This document shows positions 22,259 to 29,498 of a stretch of 32,383 nucleotides of DNA, in pieces. The position numbers and the translations under genes are program-made. The stretch is from an uncultured Gammaproteobacteria bacterium (GTDB lineage: Bacteria > Pseudomonadota > Gammaproteobacteria > Pseudomonadales > UBA5518): the NCBI GenBank assembly GCA_903928015.1, contig CAIYPF010000086.1:1-32383 (forward strand), read 5' to 3'. The notes under the pieces were generated by a model. That model searched no databases, was not told the DNA's origin, and saw only the letters and a list, made by a program, of their open reading frames with translations. The first letter of the stretch is position 1. Each line of letters starts with the position of its first letter.

Positions 22259-23619
22259 TCAGCCGGCGTGACATCCTCTCCCGACTGGGCTTGGGCTCGG
22301 TTGCAGGAGCACTCGCGTCCGTATCCCGGCGCGGTTCCGCGCAGGATCTTCGCGGCGAGGCCGGAGCACCGGCTGCGCTTTCTGCCGGGGCGGGCAGCGC
22401 AGAGGGCCGTGCGGTTCTGCAGGGATCCGATACCCCGCAGCCCTACACGCCGGTGCGAACCCTGAACGGTTGGACCCTCCCCTTCCGGATGAACGACGGC
22501 GTGAAGGAATTCCACCTGGTCGCAGAGGAACTCGAGCACGAGTTCGCGCCGGGTTGCCGCGCGAAATGCTGGGGCTACAACGGCAGTACGCCGGGGCCCA
22601 CGATCGAAGCGGTCGAGGGTGATCGCGTGCGCATCTTCGTGACCAACCGTCTGAAAGAGCACACCACCGTGCACTGGCACGGGCTGTATCTGCCAAGCGG
22701 GATGGACGGTGTTGGCGGGCTCACGCAGCCGCACATCAAGCCCGGCGAGACCTACAGCTACGAGTTCACGCTGCGCCAGCACGGTACCCACATGTACCAC
22801 CCGCACGCCGACGAGATGGTGCAGCTCGCGGTCGGGATGATGGGGCTCTTCATCATCCACCCGCGCGCCGGAGAGCCGCGCCGCATCGATCGCGACTACG
22901 CCTTCCTGCTGCACAACTGGGCGCTGCATCCCGGCACCTGGCGCCCCGATCCCTCGATCATGACCGAGTTCGATCTCTGGACCTTCAACTCGCGCGTCTT
23001 TCCCGCCATCGAGCCGCTGGTGGCGGCAACGGGCGAGCGTGTGCGTATCCGCATCGGCAATCTTTCGATGCACGAGCACCCCATCCATCTGCACGGCGTG
23101 CAGTTCGACGTCACCGGCGGTGATGGCGGGCGTCTCGCTGAATCGCGCTGGCGCCGCGAGGTCACCGAGCTGATCGGCGTGGGTCAGATGCGGGACATCG
23201 AATTCGAGGCGGTTGCGGGTGGCTGGGCGCTGCACTGCCACAAATCCCATCACACGATGAACGCGATGGGCCACGGCGTGACGAACATGCTGGGCGTGGA
23301 CCAGAGCGGCGTGGAGCAGGAGATCCGCGCCATGCTGCCCGGCTACATGGCGATGGGCGAAACCGGCATGGCCGAGCATCAGGGCCACACGGCCTCCGGA
23401 CACATGCCAGGCCCTGACAACACCCTGCCGATGATGATGGGCAAGGGGCCATTCGGTAACCTCGAGATGGGCGGGATGTTCACTCTCCTCAAGGTGCGCG
23501 ACGGGCTCGCGGCCGGGGATTTCCGGGATCCGGGGGCCTACCGGAATCCCGAGGGAACCGTCGCCGAACGCGTCAGCCGCGATCCGGATTTTGGCGCGCC
23601 GTTCCGGCGTCCGGCCTGA
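22255..23619 (+). CDS. Two-domain multicopper oxidase (Tat-exported copper oxidase)
   Basis: 454 residues. A Tat signal (SRRDIL followed by a hydrophobic helix) opens the protein. Domain 1 (about 85-205) carries HWHG (His140, His142) and YHPH (His182, His184). Domain 2 (about 215-350) carries HPIHLH (His275, 278, 280) and HCH with the type 1 ligands Cys328, His333 and Met338. All four copper motifs are thus present, but only two cupredoxin domains are seen where CueO and CopA have three. A Met-rich segment follows (about 360-410: MLPGYMAMGETGM, LPMMMGKG), as in copper-resistance oxidases. It probably oxidises Cu(I) in the periplasm. It is translationally coupled to the TolC-like gene. Confidence 0.9.
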   Translation: MISRRDILSRLGLGSVAGALASVSRRGSAQDLRGEAGAPAALSAGAGSAEGRAVLQGSDTPQPYTPVRTLNGWTLPFRMNDGVKEFHLVAEELEHEFAPGCRAKCWGYNGSTPGPTIEAVEGDRVRIFVTNRLKEHTTVHWHGLYLPSGMDGVGGLTQPHIKPGETYSYEFTLRQHGTHMYHPHADEMVQLAVGMMGLFIIHPRAGEPRRIDRDYAFLLHNWALHPGTWRPDPSIMTEFDLWTFNSRVFPAIEPLVAATGERVRIRIGNLSMHEHPIHLHGVQFDVTGGDGGRLAESRWRREVTELIGVGQMRDIEFEAVAGGWALHCHKSHHTMNAMGHGVTNMLGVDQSGVEQEIRAMLPGYMAMGETGMAEHQGHTASGHMPGPDNTLPMMMGKGPFGNLEMGGMFTLLKVRDGLAAGDFRDPGAYRNPEGTVAERVSRDPDFGAPFRRPA

Positions 23620-23754
23620 GAGAGGGTCGCGGGCATGGCCCGCTCCTGCGCGAGAGAGGGTCGCGGGCATGGCCCGCTCCTGCGCGAGAGAGGGTCGCGG
23701 GCATGGCCCGCTCCTGCGCGAGGGAGGGTCACGGGCATGGCCCGCTCCTGCGGG
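23618..23754. repeat. Tandem array of four REP-like palindromic units, 34-bp period
   Basis: Units begin at 23626, 23660, 23694 and 23728. Each contains the palindromic core GCGGGC-ATG-GCCCGC followed by TCCTGCG and a GAGAGAGG-type linker. The first two units are identical; the third differs in the linker and the fourth has GTCAC instead of GTCGC. All four face the same way. The array starts at the very stop codon of the multicopper-oxidase gene. It could limit read-through, protect the upstream mRNA from 3' exonucleases, or be a target of a REP-associated transposase elsewhere. A 34-bp period is not a multiple of three, so it is not a coding repeat. Confidence 0.85.
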
Positions 23755-23802
23755 AAGTGCTGTCATCTCTTTGAACTATTTCTGGGTTCTCGCGTGCTGT
23801 GG

Positions 23803-23817
23803 CATAGTCGATCGACT
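23803..23817 (+). promoter_or_regulatory. Possible promoter and 12-bp palindrome upstream of the DUF1592 gene
   Basis: In a short AT-richer patch after the REP array, CATAGT (23803-23808) could be a -10 box, four of six matches, with no convincing -35. It overlaps the perfect palindrome AGTCGATCGACT (23806-23817), a plausible operator. The location, about 70 nt before the first gene of the exported-protein run, is right for an operon promoter. Confidence 0.3.
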
Positions 23818-23883
23818 GGACTCAAACGGCCAGGACGGCCTTGGTCGATGCCGTTGTACCTCTCGATCGGCAAGGTGAACCTG

Positions 23884-25611
23884 ATGGCGCTTTCCTTCCT
23901 GAGCGTTCTCCGTTGCAAGCCGCTGGCGGTTCTCGCCCTTGGCTTTGCGCTGCTGGCGACAGGGCCTTTTGCAACCGGGGCCATGGCTGCTGTTCCTGCT
24001 GCCACGCCCGCCGCCAGCCTGCCCGCCGATGCCACCTCGCCCGCGCGCATGCGCTTGCTCTCGCAAGAGCAGTTCTTCAATTCGCTTGCCTACGTTTTCG
24101 GGCCTGATATCGCGATCAGCAGCCACTTCGCGCCCTTCCGCCGTACCGACGGACTCCTCGCCAGCGGGGCCGCTACCGCGGGCGTGACCATTGCCCAGAT
24201 GCAGGAATTCCAGCGCACCGCAGGCGCCATTGCCGCCGCGGTGGTGAGTCCGGCCAACCGCGGCTTCCTGGTGCCCTGCAGTCCGCGCCATGAGGATGCA
24301 GCCGATGCCCGCTGCGCCGCGCGCTTTCTGGTTCCCGTGGCGAGGCTGCTGCATCGGCGCGCACCCACCCGCGAGCAGCAGGAGGCCCTCGTAGCCACGG
24401 CCGGTGAAGCCGCCGACCGCCTGCATGATTTCCACGCCGGCCTGAGCGTTGCGCTTGAAGGGTTGCTGCTCTCGCCCGATACGCTTTTCATGATCGAGCG
24501 CAGCGAGCCCGATCCGCTGCGGCCCGGCCTGCGGCGCCTCGATGACTACTCGCTTGCCAGCCGGCTGAGTTTCTTCCTGTGGAACGCGGGCCCCGACGAG
24601 GAACTCCTCAAGGCCGCCGAGCGCGGCGAACTGCACGACCCCAAGGGACTGTCGCGTACGCTGGACCGCATGCTCGCAAGCCCCCGCCTCGAAACCGGCG
24701 TGCGCGCCTTTTTCGACGATCTGCTGCGCTTCGACGACCTGGCCGTGGTGGCCAAGGACCCGGCCATTTATCCGGCCTTCAGCGGCGATACGGTTGGTGA
24801 TGCGCGTGAGCAGACGCTGCGCACCATCGTCGATCACCTGTTGGTGCGCGAGCGCGATTACCGCGATCTCTTCACCACCCGCGACACCTTCATCTCGCCG
24901 GCGCTTGCCGTGCTCTACGGCGTACCCGCCCCGCCCGGCTGGACGCCCTACACCAGCCCGCCCGGCAGCCAGCGCGTGGGGCTGCTCACGCAGATCAGCT
25001 TCCTCGCGGCACATGCACATCCGGGCCGCAGTTCCGCCACGCTGCGCGGCAAGGGCCTGCGCGAGAAACTCCTCTGCCAACAGGTGCCGCGCCCGCCGCC
25101 GAACGTCGATTTCTCCATCGTCGAGAACCCCGATTCCAAGCTGCGCACCGCGCGCGAGCGCCTCGCCGCTCACCGCAGCAATCCGATCTGCGCGGGTTGC
25201 CACAAGATCACCGACCCGATCGGCCTCGCGCTCGAGCATTTCGACGGCGCGGGCCAGTACCGGGAGACCGAGAAAGGCGCAGTGATCGACACCAGCGGCT
25301 CCCTGGACGGCAAGAGCTTCGAGGACGTAGCCGGTCTTGCGTCGGTGCTGCGTGACAACCCGTTGCTGCCCACCTGTCTGGTGAAGCGCGTGTACAGCTA
25401 CGGCGCAGGCGGCCCGGTTGCGCCTGCCGACAAGCCAGTGCTTGCCTGGTTGGGTGAGCGCTTCGCCGAGGGTGGTTACCGGCTGCCGGATCTGCTGCGC
25501 ACCGTCGCGACCAGCCAGCCCTTCTCGCTTGTCAGTGATATCCCGCCGGCAGCCGGCAAGGTTGCAGCTGCACCATCCGTAGCGGCCGATGCGGCCGCAG
25601 GAGCACGATGA
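23884..25611 (+). CDS. DUF1592/DUF1588/DUF1585-family exported protein with CxxCH motif
   Basis: About 575 residues with a Sec-type signal peptide (residues 12-36). Domains in order: DUF1587-like start (about 55-85), DUF1595 (about 150-210), DUF1592 (218-345, DDYSLASRLSFFLWNAGPDE), DUF1588 (about 362-462, HPGRSS and RGKGLREKLLCQQVPRPPP) and DUF1585 (about 480-548). A single CAGCH (436-440) lies in the DUF1588 part, followed by DPIGLALEHFD as in the family; it may bind c-type heme. The family is best known from Planctomycetes and Myxobacteria and has no proven function. ATG 23884 has AAGGTG about 6 nt upstream; the much longer frame from 23635 only runs through the REP array. It overlaps the DUF1552 gene, its usual partner. 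Confidence 0.88.
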   Translation: MALSFLSVLRCKPLAVLALGFALLATGPFATGAMAAVPAATPAASLPADATSPARMRLLSQEQFFNSLAYVFGPDIAISSHFAPFRRTDGLLASGAATAGVTIAQMQEFQRTAGAIAAAVVSPANRGFLVPCSPRHEDAADARCAARFLVPVARLLHRRAPTREQQEALVATAGEAADRLHDFHAGLSVALEGLLLSPDTLFMIERSEPDPLRPGLRRLDDYSLASRLSFFLWNAGPDEELLKAAERGELHDPKGLSRTLDRMLASPRLETGVRAFFDDLLRFDDLAVVAKDPAIYPAFSGDTVGDAREQTLRTIVDHLLVRERDYRDLFTTRDTFISPALAVLYGVPAPPGWTPYTSPPGSQRVGLLTQISFLAAHAHPGRSSATLRGKGLREKLLCQQVPRPPPNVDFSIVENPDSKLRTARERLAAHRSNPICAGCHKITDPIGLALEHFDGAGQYRETEKGAVIDTSGSLDGKSFEDVAGLASVLRDNPLLPTCLVKRVYSYGAGGPVAPADKPVLAWLGERFAEGGYRLPDLLRTVATSQPFSLVSDIPPAAGKVAAAPSVAADAAAGAR

Positions 25612-26969
25612 TGTCCGTACGATCCTCGAAGTTCGAACGTTTCAGCCGCCGTCGCGTGCTGCGCGGCATGCTGAAGGGCGGCGCCGTAACGGTGGGACTG
25701 CCGTTGCTTAACTGCTTCCTGAACAGCAACGCCTCGGCGATGGCGAGCGGTGCACCCATGCCGCTGCGCTTCGGCACCTGGTTCTGGGGCCTCGGCATGA
25801 ATGCGAAGGTCTTCGTGCCCAGCGCCACGGGTGCCAGCTTCGACCTGCCCGAGGAACTCGCCGCCATCGGGCGCGTGAAGCAGCACATGAACGTCTACAC
25901 CAACTTCAACGCCTATCGCGATTCCGCGCCCAACCTTTGCCACTACACGGGCTGGATCGTGACGCGCACCGGCATGGCGCCCATCGCCGCCGAGGACAAG
26001 CCCGGCGAGACCATCGACGTTTCCGTCGCGCGCCAGATCGGGCGCAGCTCGCGCTTCCCCAGCGTGAGCGTTACCGCCAACGGCGATATGCGCACCAGCT
26101 TCAGCTACGAGAACGCCAACTCCATAAACGCCTCCGAGCCTTCTCCGCTCAACCTCTATGCGCGCATTTTCGGCGCTGACTACCAGGACCCTAACGCACC
26201 CACCTTCACGCCCAGCCCGCGCGTCATGGCGCGGCGCAGCGTGCTCTCCGGTGTGATGGACCAGACCAAAGACCTGCAGTCGGTGCTGGGCGCAGACGAC
26301 CGCGCGCGCCTCGACCAGTACTTCACGGGCCTGCGCGACCTCGAGCGGCAGTTCGACCAGCAGCTCACCAAACCCGAGCCGATCGCCGCCTGCGTGCCGG
26401 TCAAGCAGCCCGCCGCAGACCCCGCGCCCGGCATCGATTCCGACACGGTATCGAAGCGCCATCGCATGCTCACCGATCTGCTCGTCATGGCGGTGGCCTG
26501 CGACCAGACGCGGGTCGTGAACATGGCGTATTCCGCGGCCTTTGCCTCCACCATCAAGGCCGGTTACGAGAAACCGCACCACACCGCCACGCACGAGGAG
26601 CCCGTGGACCAGCAGATCGGCTACCAGCCGGTGTCGTCCTGGTTCACACGGCGGGCGCTGGAGGAGTGGGCCTATTTCGTCGAGGCTTTCTCGAGGGTGA
26701 AAGAGGGTGACGGCACGCTGCTCGACAACATGCTGATCTACGCCAGCACCGATTCGGGCCTCGCACGCGTCCACGCCATCGACAACATCCCGATGTTCAC
26801 GGCCGGCCGTGCCGGCGGGCAGTTGAAGACCGGCCTGCACATCGATGGCGCCGGCACCGCGGCTACGCGGGTGGGCTACACCTCGCTCAAGCTGATGGGC
26901 GTGGACGTGCCCTCGTGGGGCACCAAGAGCAACGGCACTTCGCAGCCCGTGGGAGACGTGCTCGCGTGA
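25608..26969 (+). CDS. DUF1552-family protein, Tat-exported
   Basis: 453 residues. The N-terminus has a twin-arginine signal (SRRRVLRGM then GGAVTVGLPLLNCFL). The remainder matches DUF1552: PLRFGTWFWGLGMNAKVF near the start, HYTGWI and NAYRDSAPNLCH, and the C-terminal KEGDGTLLDNMLIYASTDSG and GTKSNGTSQPVGDVLA. The family is thought to be related to DUF1501/alkaline-phosphatase-like proteins, but no activity is established. Genes of this type regularly neighbour DUF1592 genes. The start overlaps the preceding stop (ATGA), with a second ATG at 25611 that has slightly better spacing to GGAG. The stop overlaps the GTG start of the next gene. Tat export suggests a folded, perhaps cofactor-bearing protein acting in the periplasm. 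Confidence 0.87.
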   Translation: MMSVRSSKFERFSRRRVLRGMLKGGAVTVGLPLLNCFLNSNASAMASGAPMPLRFGTWFWGLGMNAKVFVPSATGASFDLPEELAAIGRVKQHMNVYTNFNAYRDSAPNLCHYTGWIVTRTGMAPIAAEDKPGETIDVSVARQIGRSSRFPSVSVTANGDMRTSFSYENANSINASEPSPLNLYARIFGADYQDPNAPTFTPSPRVMARRSVLSGVMDQTKDLQSVLGADDRARLDQYFTGLRDLERQFDQQLTKPEPIAACVPVKQPAADPAPGIDSDTVSKRHRMLTDLLVMAVACDQTRVVNMAYSAAFASTIKAGYEKPHHTATHEEPVDQQIGYQPVSSWFTRRALEEWAYFVEAFSRVKEGDGTLLDNMLIYASTDSGLARVHAIDNIPMFTAGRAGGQLKTGLHIDGAGTAATRVGYTSLKLMGVDVPSWGTKSNGTSQPVGDVLA

Positions 26970-28312
26970 GAGCGTCGCGTCGGCTGTGGCTTGCGGCACT
27001 CGCCTGCGCGGCGCTCGCACAGGGCACGGCTGTTGCGGCGGCCGACCGGGGCGAGGCCTGGATTCCCGAGCCTGTGCCGCGTGGCTTCCGCGTGGAATCC
27101 TCACCGATGGACGGCCCGGTCTTCGCCAACGCCGAGGGCCGCACACTCTACCGCTGGCCCTTCCGCGTGATGCGCAACGGCGTCACCGGCGATCCGCGCG
27201 GCGAGTCGGTGTGCACCGGCGTGAAATACACCGAAAGCGGGGGCTTCATGAGCCCCTACCCCGGCGGCCTGGTGTTGCCGGAACTCGACACCCGCCCCGC
27301 CTGCACTGATGTATGGCCGCCGGAGCTCGCGCCTGCGGGAGCCGAAGCGGTTGGCAAATGGAGCGTCATCACGCGCAAGGACGGTCGCCTGCAGTGGGCC
27401 TATGACGGCGCGGCGCTCTACACCTCGGTGCTCGATCACCGGCCCGGCGATGTGCTGGGCGGCGACAAGCCCGAACAGCGTGGCGATTACCCTGCCGTGC
27501 GCGAGCCGATCGCCCCGGCGTTGGACCTCCCGCCCGGGTTCATGGTGAACACCACGTTGCGCGGGCGGATGCTGCTCACCGAGCGCGGCTTCACCGTGTA
27601 TACCTCGGATGCTGACCGGGGCGGCCGCTCGAGCTGCATCGGTGCCTGCGCGCAGGAATGGCAGCCGCTTGCGGCGCCCGCATCGGGGCGCGCGCGCGGT
27701 GACTGGCGCATCGTCGATCGCACAGACGGTGCGCGGCAGTGGGTCTTCCGCGGCCGCCCCCTGTATCGCCATCTCCCCGACACTGAGGTGCGCAGCCTCG
27801 TGGGTACCGATGTGCCCGGCTGGAATGCCGTCTACGTGCGGGAGGTGCCGCACCCTAGCGGGTTCACCGTCCAGCAGACGCCTGCGGGCGAGGTGCTGGC
27901 AGATGCGCAGGGCAAGACCATCTACACATACAGCTGTGGCGATGACGCGCCGGACCAGCTTGGTTGCGATCACCCGAGCGAGACCCAGGCCTATCGCATC
28001 GGGCTCTGTGGTGGTGGCAGTGCGGAGCGTTGCCTGAAGAACTTCCCCTACGTTCTTGCCGCCGGCAATTCCCGCTCGGGCGGGCCGCTGTGGAGCGTGC
28101 TTGCCATAGATCCACGCAGCGGCCATTTCGCCCAGCAGGGAGCGCCGGAGGCATTGCGGGTATGGGCCTTCCGTGGCCGTCCCGTCTACACCTTCGCAGG
28201 CGATCCCGGGCCGGGCGATACCAACGCCGAATCCCTGGGCGAATTCCAGTCCGAGCGCACCGGCTACAAGGCCTTCTGGTTGCGCACCGACGTTGCCCGC
28301 GTGGAGTTCTGA
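26966..28312 (+). CDS. Secreted-repeat protein A1 (COG4315/PF03640-like)
   Basis: 448 residues counted from a GTG that overlaps the DUF1552 stop (GTGA). An earlier in-frame ATG at 26915 lies inside the DUF1552 gene and is less likely. After a Sec signal peptide (about 1-26) there are three modules of the secreted-repeat type, near 49-165, 200-285 and 305-440. They share G-x-T-x-Y at the start (GRTLYRW, GFTVYTS, GKTIYTY), and the first two also share a Cys-x(2,3)-W block and R-x-DG-x-x-QW followed by a G-x-x-LY motif. The third module is modified, with four extra Cys (324, 334, 348, 356). All eight cysteines of the mature protein recur in paralogue A2. Function of the family is unknown. B1 follows after 4 nt. 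Confidence 0.82.
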   Translation: MRASRRLWLAALACAALAQGTAVAAADRGEAWIPEPVPRGFRVESSPMDGPVFANAEGRTLYRWPFRVMRNGVTGDPRGESVCTGVKYTESGGFMSPYPGGLVLPELDTRPACTDVWPPELAPAGAEAVGKWSVITRKDGRLQWAYDGAALYTSVLDHRPGDVLGGDKPEQRGDYPAVREPIAPALDLPPGFMVNTTLRGRMLLTERGFTVYTSDADRGGRSSCIGACAQEWQPLAAPASGRARGDWRIVDRTDGARQWVFRGRPLYRHLPDTEVRSLVGTDVPGWNAVYVREVPHPSGFTVQQTPAGEVLADAQGKTIYTYSCGDDAPDQLGCDHPSETQAYRIGLCGGGSAERCLKNFPYVLAAGNSRSGGPLWSVLAIDPRSGHFAQQGAPEALRVWAFRGRPVYTFAGDPGPGDTNAESLGEFQSERTGYKAFWLRTDVARVEF

Positions 28313-28316
28313 TCCC

Positions 28317-29498
28317 GTGAAACATCCTCTCCCGCCCCGCCTCCTGCCGATGCTCGGCCTGCTGCTCGCAGGCTTTGCACAGGCCGACAACCCCGACCGG
28401 CCAGCGGGCGGCAGCATTGCCTATGTGCTCACCAACATGAGCTGGGCGATGCAGTCCACGCCCGGTGCGGCGGAGTGCCCCAAGGGGCTGAACGAGGGCA
28501 CGCGCGAGCAGTTCAAGCAGCTGTTTCCCGACAACGGGACCAAGCGCAGTTTCGAGAGCACGCAGCTGCGCCGCGAGATCGACGGATTCCACCCGACCAC
28601 CGCGGCCGAGCCCTTCGTCTATCGCGAGGGTGAGGGTCCGGTGGCGCCGGGCCTGGACCTCGACGGCATCACCGGCCCCGAGGATTTCCGCAGCCCCGAC
28701 GGGCATGAGGGCATCGAAAACCAGATGCACCGCGTGCTCGGCTGCACGGCCAACTACCGCGCGCCCGACGGCCCGATCCGGTTCTTCGAAGACGAGATGG
28801 TGCTGCGCGAGAACTACAACCGCGTGGTGGTGCAGCTCCGCGGTGTCGACAGCCTGAAAGACGACGACGCGGTTGATGTGCGCATCTTCCGGGGCCGTGA
28901 CAAGGTGCTGGTGGACGCGGGCGGGCTGAAGGCCGTGCCTGGCGGTACGCAGCGTGTTGATCTGCGCCGGGGCGCCAATTACATCCGCGAGACGCGTGGA
29001 CGCATTTCCGGCGGCGTGCTGCGCACGGAGCCGGTGGACCTGCTCTACCCCTGGGACGTTTTCTATTTCCCGTCGGACCAGTACATGTACAAGGCTCGAC
29101 TCGAACTGAAGCTCGAGCCCACCGCGGCCACTGGCCTGATCGGTGGCTACGCCGACATCGAAACCTGGTACCTGCACACGATCAGGAACTGGGGCACGCA
29201 CTACCAGAGTTACGGCAACTCTTCGGCCCCCTCGATCTACAAGGCGATGCGACGCCTTGCCGATGCCGAGCCGGATCCGCAAACGGGTCGCAATCGCGCC
29301 ATCTCGGGCGCGCTTGCCACGGTTTTCACGCAGGTGAACATCATCGAGCCTGATCCGGCCGAGTACGCCGAGGCGCTCACGCGCCGCCGCTTCGCCGCCC
29401 CCTACCGCGGGATGCCTGCCGAACGCGATCCCGCCGAGGAACAGTTCGATCCACAGCCTTCCACGCCCGCAGTTGCGGCGAGCGGTGCGCCCCGATGA
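28317..29498 (+). CDS. Unknown exported protein B1
   Basis: 393 residues from a GTG at 28317, 4 nt after the A1 stop, with GGAG 11 nt upstream. A Sec signal peptide ends near AQA (residue 23). I do not recognise the family. The sequence has two cysteines (54 and 143) shared with B2 and several strongly conserved blocks: IRFFEDEMVLRENYNR (154-169), VRIFRGRDKVLVDAGGLKA (188-206), EPVDLLYPWDVFYFPSDQYM (238-257), GYADIETWYLH (277-287) and SSAPSIYKAMRRLADA (302-317). The acidic motif DLDGITGPEDF (114-124) could bind a metal. Soluble, no membrane helix after the signal. Presumably acts with A1 in the envelope or outside the cell. Confidence 0.78.
   Translation: MKHPLPPRLLPMLGLLLAGFAQADNPDRPAGGSIAYVLTNMSWAMQSTPGAAECPKGLNEGTREQFKQLFPDNGTKRSFESTQLRREIDGFHPTTAAEPFVYREGEGPVAPGLDLDGITGPEDFRSPDGHEGIENQMHRVLGCTANYRAPDGPIRFFEDEMVLRENYNRVVVQLRGVDSLKDDDAVDVRIFRGRDKVLVDAGGLKAVPGGTQRVDLRRGANYIRETRGRISGGVLRTEPVDLLYPWDVFYFPSDQYMYKARLELKLEPTAATGLIGGYADIETWYLHTIRNWGTHYQSYGNSSAPSIYKAMRRLADAEPDPQTGRNRAISGALATVFTQVNIIEPDPAEYAEALTRRRFAAPYRGMPAERDPAEEQFDPQPSTPAVAASGAPR

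Noticed and set aside
23618..23754. A short CRISPR-like array with 34-bp period
   Set aside because: The intervals between palindromic cores are nearly identical linkers, not unique spacers, no cas genes are near, and the core matches a dispersed element at 14480.
23635..23883. N-terminal extension of the DUF1592 protein through the REP array
   Set aside because: The extension is Arg/Gly-rich repeat translation, lacks a ribosome site, and would bury the signal peptide; ATG 23884 has AAGGTG upstream.
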